Positions 1 to 11,785 of a stretch of 64,000 nucleotides of DNA are shown here, piece after piece. Position 1 is the stretch's first letter; every line of letters starts with the position of its first letter. The notes beneath the pieces are model-generated. The model was not told the origin of the DNA. It ran no database searches and worked only from the letters and a program-made list of their open reading frames with translations. Origin of the DNA: Fistulifera solaris (Eukaryota; Bacillariophyta; Bacillariophyceae; Naviculales; Stauroneidaceae); NCBI GenBank assembly GCA_030295235.1, contig AP026123.1, positions 992,001 to 1,056,000 on the forward strand, in the 5' to 3' direction. A program made the position numbers and the translations under genes.

Positions 1-72
1 GCTTGACAGTAAACTGGCAACTTGTTCTTTCGTAAATAGAAAATCACCAATCTACACACATTGAAAAGACAA

Positions 73-642
73 ATGGGGGCACTGTGCAGCAAGGGATTCG
101 GCTCGTCGAAGCGAGTGTCGGTAGACTGTCCCATGGAATTCGTCTGGGAAAGTATAACAGATTTCCATCATTATCCCGAAATTATGTCGACTATCAGTTC
201 GGTTCACTGCTTGAAAGAGGATCCAGGGAAAGCAATCACGTGCGGTACTCGGTGGAGAGAAACGCGTTCCTTTCGAGGGAGACCTGTCATAATAACAAAA
301 ACGGTTACCTCGGTTGACGACGAACAAAAGGATTTCAAGATAGTTAGTATTCATTCAGGATTCACGGAACCTCAAGTTGGAAGTGCCGATTTGGGAGATG
401 CGGTCTATACTAGTACATTCGCTGTGAAACGAACGGCACCGCAACGTTGTGAATTGCACGGATCTTATGCAGCATTGTACGGGCCTTGGAAGAGAAGATT
501 GGTGGCAGCGTGTCTTGAATGGTATCTGCCGAAAGCGGTAGATAGAGCATTTGATGCCGAACTAAAAGATTTTGCGAACGAAGCCTTGGCGCGGTATCGT
601 CGATCGCAAGTCAACAAGAACAGTGGCCAATTGGATTCATAA
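73..642 (+). CDS. SRPBCC/START-like protein with N-terminal lipidation motif
   Basis: I start this gene at the ATG at 73, giving about 189 residues. The first residues, MGALCSKGF, fit an N-myristoylation signal (Gly2, Ser6) with a Cys at position 5 that could be palmitoylated. The body resembles the polyketide cyclase/SRPBCC fold: VSVDCPMEFVWESITDF near residue 15, then HHYPEIMSTI, alternating strands, and a C-terminal amphipathic helix (FDAELKDFANEALARYR). Such domains bind hydrophobic ligands in a helix-grip pocket; the ligand cannot be told. It has no intron and no frameshift. An earlier TTG is in frame but is not a credible start. The domain call is by pattern only; an anchored lipid- or cofactor-binding protein at a membrane is inference. 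Confidence 0.6.
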   Translation: MGALCSKGFGSSKRVSVDCPMEFVWESITDFHHYPEIMSTISSVHCLKEDPGKAITCGTRWRETRSFRGRPVIITKTVTSVDDEQKDFKIVSIHSGFTEPQVGSADLGDAVYTSTFAVKRTAPQRCELHGSYAALYGPWKRRLVAACLEWYLPKAVDRAFDAELKDFANEALARYRRSQVNKNSGQLDS

Positions 643-1143
643 AAATGGAGGCACCCACGTAGTAAGAAAGGAAAGGCTAACAGAAGCCTTGTCGTCTACG
701 TCGCTTTGTTGTTCACTCTCTGGTTCTTCGAGAAGAAAGACAAGACTCTAATTGAACGCCGATGATATTATTTTGAAAGAATTGTGAACCGCTTCATCCT
801 TCTCGAAAGTTTTCTCGTCCGTGCTCGTCCAAGACTTTTCCTTTAACAGTTCGTCCGTACTTATAGTACGGTATCGTTAGTCGGGTGAAATTCTATTTAG
901 ATGTTACAGGTATTCAACGGTTAAATGATCAGTACTAGTGCCCTCTATTGCCAATTCTATTGCGACCCGTCGCGTTCCGCTCGCTCTCTTTTTATTGCGG
1001 ATTATATTGTTCCGTTTACTTTGTTGTTGCGTTGCCTTCGAGTTTACGAAGATTACAAATATTAACTTTGCATAGGCGTGAAACCTCTCTCGAAACGTTG
1101 TTGCCTTTAGGTTCAACTTGCTGCAAACTCAGCGCACTTTAAT
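643..1143. other. Intergenic region, no gene seen
   Basis: About 500 bases between two genes on the same strand. Short open frames here have no recognisable content. A GTAC-rich stretch (cttatagtacggtatcg, about 859-875) is one of several such motifs in the window. Confidence 0.4.
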
Positions 1144-1971
1144 ATGCCGCCGCTGACGGCTCTTCTTTTCGGTGGATGGAAGCGCCGCGTTTGCACTCCG
1201 AAACTCCCCACGGTCTTTTGTATTTCGCCAACGGCACGACGATACGCGAAAGCTGCCGTTCAGTATACTCTACTGTGTTTCGTTCTCATTATTCTGGTGT
1301 TGTGGTTGGGAGCCGAATACGAAGCATTTCGTATTCGTCGAGCGGGAGTCGACACTGAAGTTCTATCAAACAGACTCTGTTTGTGGAATCATTCAACTAC
1401 AAAACGAAAGCGAGACTCCACTTCTGATTGATACCTTCGAAAACATGACAGTTGCAGAAGCCTATCCTGAACCAGTCACCGTAGCACATTGTGGTGACTG
1501 CGGAAAATGCTCCAATCCACACGACGTGAATATTTACGACGACACCAAGAATACCTTATTTGACACTACCCTTACCTGCGGGAAACGAGCTTTCATTTGG
1601 GGCCGACGAACGGCCGACAAGTGCATGATGGAGAACGTGGGATTCACAGAACCTTGCAACGAATGCTGGGTCGAGAACATACTCTGCGACTTACGATACT
1701 GTATCTTCACATGTATCTGGTACGGTCTCTTCAACGAAGCAAATACGGGACAAGACCAAAAACACTCAATCCCTGCACTCGCTGCGATGAACTACGTTGT
1801 GGTCCCGAGTTTGTAACATGCGCGGGCGTCAATCGACGACGAGCTGGTATTCTCAGTGACATTGAACGAGATTTGAAAAATGAAGTTTGCCACGAAGCTG
1901 CACCTAATTGGTGGAAAGACCCTGTGTTGCAAGACAAATGGAAGCAACAAAATCACGAACGCGGTCTCTGA
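1144..1971 (+). CDS. Cys-rich single-pass membrane protein (two homopolymer frameshifts)
   Basis: The coding signal moves between two frames at two A-runs (1401-1404 and 1758-1762). Removing one A at the first and adding one at the second gives a continuous protein of about 275 residues. It has a basic N-terminus, one strong membrane segment (YTLLCFVLIILVLWLGAEY, about residue 42) and a long Cys-rich region with HCGDCGKCSNPHD, then CNECWVENILCDLRYCIFTC, then CTRCDELRCGPEF and CAGVNRRRAGI. More than 15 cysteines in paired CxxC-type spacing suggest disulfides in the endomembrane lumen or outside the cell. I believe this type of protein recurs in diatom genomes, but I assign no function. The frameshifts look like sequence errors; a real pseudogene is the alternative. 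Confidence 0.55.
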
Positions 1972-2331
1972 TTGAGCAGATGATCGATATATCACGTGCC
2001 CGACAGATTTCGAGTCGTCAATGATACGAAAACCCAAAGAATTCATACTGAGCCCGCGTGGTGTTCCACTTTTGACAATGTAATCCGTGGAATGACAAAT
2101 AGACACCGTGTATAAATTAGTTATTGCGTTGCAATCCTCGTCACTAGACTGCATTCTTCATTAATTTTGCAACGCTTCTTCGTACGAGCCGTACACTCCT
2201 TTCACCACAAATTCTGCATAGCGCAACGTTTGCACAAGACTTTAGTGTTATTGTAGCTTTATTCTGCGTTATATATCTTTTGCCTGCTAAACTTTATTTC
2301 ATTTTGAAGCATAGTAAATTTGATTGGTTCG
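1972..2331. other. Convergent intergenic region
   Basis: About 360 AT-rich bases between the 3' ends of two convergent genes. I see no gene or repeat in it. Confidence 0.4.
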
Positions 2332-3802
2332 TCATGGTTGAGATTGTGCCGAGCAAACATTTGCTCGACATTTATAGGAAGTTTGCGCTAAAATTTCCGC
2401 TCGACTAAATTTGCCACCCACTTTGGGAGGAGCGGGTACAATGGCTCCACTGGCAACTAATGCTACCTCAGCGTCGAGTAATGCCTGTAAGTCGGCTTTC
2501 AGGGGCTTGGGGAAGCCCTGGGGGACACCCGATTCCTCGAGGAATCCAAACGCCCCGCGGTAGTCCTTGGGACCGAACTGAAGGTTGTTTTTAAATGAGC
2601 CGGGATGATCCGTTGAAACTCCCAAGTAGCGACTTGATCCGCAAAGTCGAGAACCTCCACCGGGCTCCGATTCAATAAGAGTGTTTGTAAAATGGGCGCC
2701 ACGAGTGGTTTTCCTCCGGGTGCCGTACCCGTGAGACCTTTCCAAGATGCTTCTTCATCTCCGACCCAGTCCCACGGATAGACTCCGGCAAAATCAGAAT
2801 TAATGTCAGGTCGTCGTTCGTTTAGAGCAGTCCCGACGTCTTTGATGGTAATGGCCGACGGCATGAAAAGAGCCCAAACAACACAACTCGCTTCCATCCC
2901 TTCTTCAGTGTTTCCGGTGTCTCTGTCACCACATCGGTGACTGTATCACGCGCATGATACAGCAACGGCGCCGGATCTGTTTCGTAAATGGCGGGTATTT
3001 CGTCGGTGACTTGGACCGCCGTATCGGTCACGAGCAAAGTACGAGTGGGTTTGTGTAAAATAACCGTTTCTCCAAACGCTCCATCCCGACTAATGATGGG
3101 TCCCAAAACACAAACATCCAAATCTTCGTTCCAGTCTGCGGGCGCTTCGGAAAGGGACCGGGGTACGGTTCGCGTCCGTCGTGCCGGAAATCCCAAATAC
3201 GGATCCGGCAAATTGACGGGGAACGAATATTGACCCGGTGTCAACCAGACGCGGGCCTGTGGAAATTTCTGGGCAAAGACTCCCGCGTATACTTTGTGTT
3301 CCAAAGCCACCGATCCGACGACAATGTCACGAATGGGGCCATGTTGTTCGACCAGTTCTTGCACCAATTGGAGACACTCGGGTGTCGCGGCAATGGGATT
3401 GTAAACAAACAAACCATTCTTTCGCTTAATGATGGTCATTCGTAACGGAACTTGTACATCGAGAATACCAAATTTTTGATCGAACGTCCAAATTTGATCG
3501 GGTACAATGGTTTCGCGAATTGTTTTCTTGGATTTGTACGTGCCGACGGGCAAGATCCCCCAGAGACCATAATCGGTGGGTTGAATTTCTTTGGTGCCGG
3601 CATATGTGAGCGTAAGACCCGCCGCCGCGATAGCTAACTCCATCATGGCTCTTCGGCGTGGTGAAGTAGTAGTGTCATTATTATTTTCCGGAGAAGTGGA
3701 TCGAAGTGCTGTCGTTCGTGAGAAATGGGAGGGAGACAAAACCCACGCCGATGCCGCTGTGATGAGTAATACGGCGAGCCGAACTGACGCCGGCTTTAGC
3801 AT
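2332..3802 (-). CDS. DUF4336 family protein, plastid-targeted (two frameshifts)
   Basis: The ATG at 3802 begins a hydrophobic signal peptide (VRLAVLLITAASAW) followed by VLSPSHFSR and a Ser/Thr-rich stretch, the diatom bipartite plastid-targeting pattern with W in place of the usual F. The mature part matches DUF4336, a metallo-beta-lactamase-like family of plants and algae: YGLWGILPVGTYKSKKTIRE, VWTFDQKFGILDVQVPLRMT-like strands, LFVYNPIAATPECL, and late CPWDWVGDEEASW-like and FADQVATWEFQRIIPAHLK motifs. The frame slips at an A-run (2866-2869) and a T-run (2588-2592) on the plus strand; mending both gives about 489 residues ending at VCSAQSQP. No biochemical function is known to me. It lies convergent to the Cys-rich gene and divergent to U2AF. 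Confidence 0.7.
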
Positions 3803-4182
3803 TATTGTAGTAAGATGCTGTTTTGCGTTAATGAGATTTTAATTCTCTGCCGTTTGATGGATGTTATGAAGAATGAAGATGCTTTGATTGCACTAATGAA
3901 GAATGGAAATGAAACATCGGTGTTCGGTTTTTGTGATCGAAAAAACGCCGTAATGACGTGTTTGGGCGTCTACAGTTTGAGGGAGAGTGTTCATGCATCC
4001 GCGTTTCGCCGTCTGGCTTTGTCGGTTAGATCGCGAGATCGAGGGCAGCCGATGAAAGTTGAAAAAATGCTTTGCGCGACGACAATAAAACACGCAAAGG
4101 TGCAGTTAACAATATTTATTTTTTTGCCCTATTTCTTTCTCAGTTGTAACTCTAATTTTCAATCCTTTCAACACACAAAGCA
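3803..4182. promoter_or_regulatory. Divergent promoter region between DUF4336 gene and U2AF2
   Basis: These 380 bases hold the 5' flanks of two divergent genes. A pyrimidine-rich tract (tatttttttgccctatttctt, about 4115-4140) lies just upstream of the U2AF start. Short open frames here look spurious. No specific factor site can be named. Confidence 0.35.
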
Positions 4183-5598
4183 ATGAGTTACTCCGGAGGT
4201 CCTCCTCCGCGCGGATGGAATGACGGCCCGCCTCGACGCGGTCCTCCTCCTCCGCATCATCATCATCGAGGTCCACCACCGATGATGCGCGGCGGACGCG
4301 GTCCGCCCCGACGCGGTCCCCGTCGCAGTCATCATCCGACGCTCATTCCGTTTCGATCGTACGAAGAAGAACGAGACTGGGTCGAAGATCGGCGACGCAA
4401 ACGCTTCGCGCGAACGTCGAAATTCGATCAACTCCCGCAAGCCGCGTCGACTTCGTTCATTATTCAAGCCGTCGATACTTCGGCGTCGCAACAAACACGA
4501 CATGCCCGACGATTGTACGTGGGGAACATACCGGTGGGCGTCACGGAAGCTTTGGTGCAAGAAACCTTCACGCAAGCGATTCATACGGCACTCGTGGAAC
4601 CATGGAAGCATCCGGAACAGCCCATTATTTTGTCTGTCTACATTAATCGGGAACGACAATACTGTTTCATCGAATTCACCACGGTCGAAATCACCACAGC
4701 GTGTATGGCACTGGACGGTATGATGTTGCAGGGACAGGCCGTCAAAATCAAGCGACCCAACGATTACAACCCTCTCACGGCCCCCAAGGTGCATCCGTCG
4801 GCCCTGCCCGAACTTGACGTCAGTCGACTCGGCATTGTCGCGACGACGGTCATGGATGGGCCCAACAAAATATTCATTGGAGGCTTGCACTATCATTTGC
4901 AAGATGCGCAAGTGTTGGAATTACTGCAAGCCTTTGGTAAAGTCAAAGCCTTTCATTTGGTCAAAAATGAAGGCACCGAATTGAGCAAAGGATACTGCTT
5001 TGTGGAATATGCCGATCCGTCCATTACACCCATAGCTGTACAGGGCCTCAATGGGATGGACATTGGTGGAGGTAAATGCTTGACGGCGCGGTTGGCCGGA
5101 GAGCGATCGGCGGATATGCCGGGCATGCCCCCGATATCCCGGTCGCCCCGCCGGTCGATGAAATACCGCTCGATCGTACCATTGTGACGGGTTACGACGT
5201 GGAAGCTTTGGTGGATGCGGCCATGGGATTGCGGGAAATGCCGTCGGCGCCGCAGTTTTATGACGCCATGGGACAGCCATTGACGCGGATTGTGGCAACG
5301 ACCATCGTCCCGATACCGTCTCGCATTCTAATGTTGAGGAATATGGTGACCGATGACGATCTGGCGAGTGAAGAAGCTACGGAGGATTTGGAAACAAGAA
5401 GTTGGGGAAGAGTGCAGCAAATTTGGTAATTTACTCGCAATTGAAGTACACGAGAGACTGATTTATTTGGAATATGAGAATCTGGGAGCGGCGGTTTCAG
5501 CACAGCGTGAATTGCAGGGAAGACAGTTTGGCGATGCCGCTGTTGAGGCATCCTTTGTGACAGAAGACGAATATGCGAAAGTGAAAAGAGCGAATTAA
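4183..5598 (+). CDS. U2AF2: U2 snRNP auxiliary factor large subunit (two frameshifts)
   Basis: This is the splicing factor that binds the polypyrimidine tract next to 3' splice sites. It has about 471 residues once two homopolymer slips are bridged (C-run 5128-5132, A-run 5392-5394). The N-terminus is a Pro/Arg/His-rich low-complexity region (PPRRGPPPPHHHHRGPPP) instead of a long RS domain. Then YEEERDWVEDRRRKR could hold the tryptophan contacting the small subunit. RRM1 starts at RRLYVGNIPVGVTE, RRM2 at NKIFIGGLHYHLQDAQVLE with KGYCFVEYAD. The C-terminal UHM has ECSKFGNLLAIEV and a GRQF motif, matching the R-x-F signature. Order and spacing fit U2AF65. It ends tail to tail with the aminopeptidase gene. 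Confidence 0.9.
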
Positions 5599-5889
5599 AA
5601 AAGGAGACCGAGTTGTTTAATCTTGGTTCTCAACAACGTTTGGCCACTTTGAAACTCGGCGCTGTAAATGTTATTCTATCACTGGTTAAGAAGCTGGCGT
5701 ACGGATTAAAATTGTGAGGTCTCACATATCTTTATTTTCACTCCCTTTTTCTTTCTTTCTCTCGTTCTGTTTTCTTTCTTTAAGTATCAGTCTTCTACGG
5801 TGCGGTAGCGATTGTCTCAATGAAGGTTGGAATTTCGTTTGTCAGTCCTAAAAAGTAAGTTATTAGCATTCGCATGGCATTCGCCGTTC

Positions 5890-7674
5890 TCATTTATATT
5901 CTTTAGCTCGCTGCTGCACCCACTCGACCAGTAGTTTCACCCCGTAGCCAGATGCTTGACTTGCTTTAAAGTTCCAAACAGGCCCCGCGATATCGATATG
6001 CGCAAATGGTTTGTTGCCGTCGACAAAGTTTTGCAAAAGAGAGCGGCAGAAATGGCCCCTCCATAACGCCCACCTAAGTTCTTAATATCGGCTACTTTTG
6101 ACTTGAGGTCTTCTTTGTAGTCCTCCACAAGTGGCATTCGCCAAATCTGCTCTCCCGTTGCCTTCGACGCCCTGATGAGTGAATCTGCTAGATCATCCGA
6201 GTCCACCCAAAGCCCCGCCACGGCTGATCCTAGTGCCACCATACATGCACCTGTCAAAGTTGACAGTTCCACAATCTCTTCGCATTGCACTTCTTTATCC
6301 GCATACACCAGGGCATCTGCCATTGTAAGACGTCCTTCGGCATCTGTGTTAAGAACTTCAATGGTCTTTCCATTAGATGCCACCAAAACATCGGAAGGAA
6401 CACAAGCTCGCTCACTGATCATATTTTCGCAAGCCGCCACAATGAAGTGTACCTCAACGCCTTCTGGCTCCAGTTCAGCCAGCGCCAAGGCAGCACCCAT
6501 CACGGCCGCTGCGCCACCGCAATCAAATTTCATCATTTCCATCATGGATGTTTTGATGTTATAACCACCTGTGTCGAACAATAGTCCTTTACCAATAATG
6601 CCGATCTTGTGTAGCTTGCCTCGTCCTCTACGAGGCTTATATGTCATATGAATGAACTGGGCCTCTGTCTCGCTGCCTCGTGCGACCCCAAGGAAGGCGC
6701 CCATCCCAAGTCGCTCACAATTTGCCGACGAAAGAATTTTACAAGAAAGCGAGCGGTAGCGACTCGCCAGTCGCTCGGCTGTATCCGCGAGTGCCAATGA
6801 ATTGAGAACGTTGTGGGGTGCGTTTACAATGTCGCGAGCCATGTAGTTGGCCCGTGCGATCGATGCTCCTTTCTGTAAAGCATCCTGGACATCAATCTGG
6901 GAACTGGCATCATTCAGGGTAATGAATTCCACCGTGACAGCGCCACTCGATTCTTTTGCCTTTTCTTTTCTGAATTGCCTTTAAAGCGCATATCTTTGTA
7001 CAGTGTGGTCCAGAATGAAAAAGCTACCTCAGTCCACGCAGACGCTTCCAACTGGAATGGCATCAGTATCTTGATTGATTTGCCTTTTTGCTATCATCCT
7101 TTTTCTTCGAAACGCTCTCCACCAGGTTAGCGACAGCCGCTCCGAGCAAACGGGCCTGTTTCAGAGCGGCCGTTGAATTCGTGACATTCCCGAACTGCAT
7201 GCAATAGATAGACTGAGGGGACTGTCTCGATTCTTTAATGAGGACCGCGCTTGACGACAGAGTAGCAATCGAAGCGTTTTCTACCTCAGCTTTCAATGCA
7301 ATCAACGTATCCGAAAGTGATTGATCGTACACCAACTGCTGTAAACTATCTTGTATTGCCGAAAGCGCGTTTTCAAATGACGAATTACTCAGACCATCGC
7401 TTCCGTCGTGACTCAGCAGTTCCAGCCAATTAACAGAGGCATTCGTTTCATTCGACTCTGCAGTTATACCCATCACAATGGCATCTGCATCTAAAATTCC
7501 TGCATGAAACGGGTTGCTACTAAGGGAAACATGCGTCGGCAGTTCGTTCCATTCCATGTGTCGATTCGGGCGAAGAAAAGTCCATGTAGGAAAGCTACTT
7601 TTGCTGCTCGCAGCAAGCGCACCTGCAGCGAAAAGAAGGCAAGATATACTGTTAACTCTTCCCATGATGTGCAT
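5890..7674 (-). CDS. Leucyl aminopeptidase, peptidase family M17 (three frameshifts)
   Basis: The catalytic domain carries the M17 signature NTDAEGRLTMADAL and the metal/lysine segment GKGLLFDTGGYNIK. This family uses two metal ions to remove N-terminal residues and forms hexamers. The N-terminal part (from ATG 7674) starts with a hydrophobic signal (CLLFAAGALAASS) and a divergent substrate-independent domain. Frameshifts sit at a T-run (7085-7089), in a T-rich stretch (6951-6970) and at an A-run (6035-6038). Bridging them restores SFWTTLYKDMRFKG, SSGAVTVEFITLND and the expected C-terminus FAHIDIAGPVWNF ending at 5890. The total is about 594 residues. The signal peptide implies entry to the secretory path or plastid. 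A diverged copy of only the N-terminus lies at 35.4 kb. Confidence 0.87.
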
Positions 7675-9493
7675 GGTATAACCTGCTTATTACTCTAGAC
7701 TATTGTTGGAGATGTCATTGGATTTTCTTCGTTTGAAAGATGCGTCGAAGCTCAAAGGGAAAATCGTGTCCCGTGTAATTGAGATTACAGTATCTGTTAC
7801 TGTGCTCCTTTTCTTGTTGTGAGTCACGAGTCTCAAAGTGGGTGCAGTCTGTCCATGCGTCCTCAGCGACATTTTTCAGCCACACTGCGACATAGACCGA
7901 GACCCGGGTACCGTTCCGATGTAGACAATACAGTGAATGCCTACACTTACATTTCTTGTACTTTAAGGGCCTATTGTACTTAAACCGTGCTTTTCGGCCA
8001 AAAATGCAAGGGCATAGCACAGGATTTTTCAGCCCTTTTCGTTTCACCTTCACTTCGTGCTCCGGAGCTACTTTTGAAGGCATTCAATAATACTCTCAAA
8101 TAACCTTGCATTCACGTTGCTGATTCGCCAATAGAGACATCTACGAAACGCCGCAAAGAAATTCGGCTCGGTGAAAGTTGTATCTCCATTTTACTAGGAT
8201 TGCTTTGCTCGATGCTCGTTGGCTCTTGTTGCCGCAGAATTAGATCCATTGATGTCGGCAGCGGCGGGACGAAAAAAATGTATTAGCTAAAGATACGAGG
8301 CTTGGGAACTTTGGCTACCATATTACTGCGTGTGAACACTGACGCATCGAGGGTCTCGACAGCCTTTACACTGCACCTTACTCGACATCAGGTACACAGC
8401 GTATTTTCACCGCTACGATCTTCATGAATTTGTCTATTCGTGGATTTGAAAAGCCGAAAGTGCACAGTCGAAATTTCACAAGCTTTACCATTCAAGCAGA
8501 CGCCTTTCGATTCACCCGTGTTGACTGGCTCCTCTGGGTAAAGCGCTGGGTTGGAAATGCTTGATTGCAATAGTCGATCGGATCTCAGGGCAACGAGCAC
8601 TTCACGCAACGTACCCAGTAGACCACATTAGAGGATCGTGCTTTGCTAGATTGCTCGGTCGAAGGCTTCATTTGCGACCGGTTATTCCGGGGAATTAATT
8701 TCATTTGAAACAGATGTCAGGGAAGAAGATGCGAGTCCTGTATTGTTGGAGGAATATCGAGCTGTTTCGAAGAGTAATGTTCCTCGGGGAAGAGTTGTTT
8801 TATGCATGCTAGAGTAACAAAGCGATGACCGGATCGAAAAGCGACGATAAAGATACACTGATACAAAGGATACAGAATTACTCCGTAAATAACAGAACGA
8901 ACACGTCATTCGAGACGGTGCTGTCGACAAAACAGTTCCATCGGGGAAGACTGCAGACTCGCTTGATATTCAACCGTGTCAATTGGCTCGTTGAGATGAA
9001 GCGCGAATGGCGAAATGCTCAATGAACAAATGTCCGGTCGCATCTCAGGGCAGCGAAGCCTTCCGACGGGTCCGCAGGCACAGACATCATTTATTTATTT
9101 CTTTTTCCAGCCCGTCCCGCGTGCGCTGCTCGCAACCATTCTCTGTCACCAAACACCTGCATGTTTATCACACTAAAACTCAAAACGTTACAGCCCGATT
9201 AGATTTACCACAAGTTTTAAAAGAGTTTCATCTTCCTCACAGTTTACATAAACTCTTCGAATGATTCATTTATTTCTCGACCGTTAGCCATCATCCTTTC
9301 TAAAAACTTAGTCCGAGTATCAGAAATTCTAAACACGTCAATAGATAGACGGTTCTAAACAGATTACTATCTTCCTTACAACAGACAGATATTCCACGAC
9401 TAGTCCGGTTCTCCTAACTCATAAGTAGCATTCCAAACGACGAGCGCTTAAGAATTCTGATGCTTCACAAGAGAGTCTCCTGAAAAGACCTGC
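7675..9493. other. Long intergenic region with a degenerate duplication
   Basis: About 1.8 kb between two minus-strand genes. The open frames in it are short and do not look coding. Two stretches, roughly 8490-8600 and 8955-9055, align with each other over about 110 bases (shared blocks include gattcacccgtgttgactggctc against tattcaaccgtgtcaattggctc in part, and gatctcagggca against catctcagggca). They look like an old duplication of an unknown element. Confidence 0.35.
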
Positions 9494-11038
9494 TTACCAA
9501 GTAGCACTCAGTTGCATCAACGGCGATCCTTCACGCACAGGCTGAATGCGACCATGCTTCTCGGTGACTTGGATGAGTTCATCCACGAACTTGTCAATCT
9601 TGCTACGAGTTACGTTGGGCATCACTACCACGTGACAAATGTCTTCTTCACAGGCCAACTGCCATCGTTGGATGAAATCGTTGGACAAAGGTCGCTCCAA
9701 ACAAACCGTGCTACTGAGATCATTCAAACGGCACGACAGACCTTTCTCGGTCAGTTTGTCACGCAAGTAACGGGCCGTTTGAATGCAATGCAAAACATCG
9801 CGTTTGATTCCTTCCACGCCCTTCTTGCGCAGACTGTACCACATGTACAAGGCCGCGTGGCCATTTCGGCTACCCATGATGGTCGTATCTACAGAGTTGA
9901 GGTAGTCAATGTGCTGTTCGACGTTTTGAACGTGCTCCTTGCGGCAGAGGGCGATACCGCACGGCATCGGACTGCCGAGCATTTTGTGACCCGAGACAGC
10001 AATACTGTCAATGGGCTTGCGGAAACTGACTTCGGGTGCAAAGTCGATAAAGGGCATCATGAGAGCAAAGAGAGCTCCATCGCAATGGATGTAGTATCGC
10101 TCACGCGGTATTTGTAGTTGCTGCAGCATACGGAGGATGCGATCCAAGTTATCAACGGCACCCTTGACGGTCGTTCCAATATTGACATTGATAATGACGG
10201 GCTTGTCCTTGTTCTCAGCAATGGCTTCGGCCAGAATGTCGTAGTTGATTTCGCCCATGGGTAGAGTGGGGATGGACTGGCATTCCATGCGGTAGTATCG
10301 GGCGGCTTTGAAAACGGAGTAGTGTGTTTCTTGACTTGTGTACAAAATGCCGTCAGGGAAACGTTCCCTGGCAAGTAGAATACCGTGGAGGTTGCCTTCG
10401 GTGCCGCTCGTTGTAACGTATCCCCAATAAGCACCGGGCTGCATCTTCCAAAGGCGAGCAAAGAAATCGATGACAGCCACTTCGAACTGGCGACTGTGCA
10501 CGCCGTAGTTACTCGGTACGAAAGGATCTCCCAAGTTGTTGATGCTGTATTGCAGAACTGCATGACTTCACGGAAGTCAAACATCAAGTTATAGGGGTAA
10601 CCGAAATGAACCGATGACTTTCCCTGCAAGAAAGAGTTGTAGGCAGCGAGAATGTCGGATTCATCAGGTAATCCTTCACGATCGTTCTCGTCCATCGGGA
10701 TAGCGACCGCCTTGGCGGAAAGCATGGCTTCTTCTACCTCACTGGAAAGTCCATCTTTAATATCGTTGGCTCCCCACGCATCAAAGACAGCCCAGGGGGG
10801 AAGGAGTGCCCGACTTGCTGGGGTTAAACGTAGACCAGTCGGTAGGAGTATCACTCTTGGGCAAAACTTCTTCCACCGTTTTAGCCGTTGTTTCCAACTC
10901 CTCCACATCCACTTCAGTTTGCGCCGCAAGTGAGGATTTAAAGCGATTTGTAACAGCCGCGCTTCTTAACGCAGCGAACGAATGACGCTGGCACGAATGA
11001 CGACCGACGCGCGACGCTGCTCGAACAATAAATGACAT
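9494..11038 (-). CDS. PLP-dependent group II decarboxylase, histidine/serine decarboxylase-like (two frameshifts)
   Basis: About 514 residues after bridging a G-run (10795-10800, one base too many) and a slip near 10555. The N-terminus (MSFIVRAASRVGRHSCQRHS...) is Arg- and Ser-rich with few acids, a mitochondrial-type presequence. The core matches the histidine decarboxylase-like group that includes plant serine decarboxylases: NYGVHSRQFEVAVIDFFARL, YWGYVTTSGTEGNLHGILLA, TSQETHYSVFKAARYYRM, and the PLP lysine in AVSGHKMLGSPMPCG. The reaction is removal of CO2 from an amino acid; serine to ethanolamine is likely by similarity to plants, histidine to histamine is the alternative. It is transcribed divergently from Aquarius. 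Confidence 0.85.
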
Positions 11039-11785
11039 GGTTTCTTTTGAATTAAGAAATTGGAAGCAATTAATGAGACTGCAAGAAAAATACAGTTCTT
11101 TCAGATAAAGGCAATGACGAAAGGTAGAACCTTTCTATGCGAATAGATAAATAATAATGGTCACTTTTGGAAGACGGGGTGAGCAAAGAACGCGAAGCGC
11201 AAAACTACAGCCGCCGCACCGCAACGTGTGGTAGGTGTAGTTTTGACTCATCGGATGGCGTGACGCTTGTGTGACGCGCAACCAAGAGAGAAGGCGCAGC
11301 GACAGGCGGTGGTGGCGCAGCTTTTGCTGTTGAATGACGACTGTAGCTGAAAGTGTTGTCTCGTGTAAAAATATTTAACTGACTATTATCCGTTGAAAGT
11401 TGGCATTGGAAATTATTTGAGAAGAGATGACGTATGTAATTATATTAAGTAATGTTTCAACGTATATTTACAAGTAGCTACTTAACAACGAATAATGATT
11501 AATTAGCTCGTTTCTTGTCCGTTGCGAATTAATTGTCATTTTTTTAGACTTAAACGTCGCCTTTTCTCGTCCGTGGTCTGTCATTAAACCGCTCTACTCC
11601 GGAGGGAATTTTGAGAAGAGGAATTTTTCCGAAAACACGAAAACAAAAGCGTCCTTCGCAACCCGCAGTTTTGTTGCGGATTTATTTGAAACCATCATTG
11701 CATCGGCTACTGTATTACAGTATTATTTGTCGAGTGCATGTATAATCACATATTTAAGAAACATCGATAGTTCCACTGCTACAAA
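11039..11785. promoter_or_regulatory. Divergent promoter region with bZIP/CRE-like sites
   Basis: About 750 bases separate the decarboxylase and Aquarius starts. On the plus strand TGACTCA occurs at 11244-11250, followed by two TGACGC sites at 11261 and 11272. TGACG and TGACTCA cores are known bZIP sites, and CRE-like TGACGT elements act in diatom CO2-responsive promoters. Any binding here is inference. Confidence 0.3.

Noticed and set aside
4168-4911. Minus-strand open frame of 247 codons opposite U2AF
   Set aside because: Its content (Arg/Met-rich runs) mirrors the His/Pro/Arg-rich coding strand. Shadow frame.
7715-8083. Minus-strand frame of 122 codons, basic
   Set aside because: No signal peptide, domain or similarity within the window; codon content differs from the clear genes. 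Not supported.
9512-10117. Plus-strand open frame of 201 codons
   Set aside because: It lies wholly opposite the conserved PLP decarboxylase and shows no domain; it is a shadow frame.
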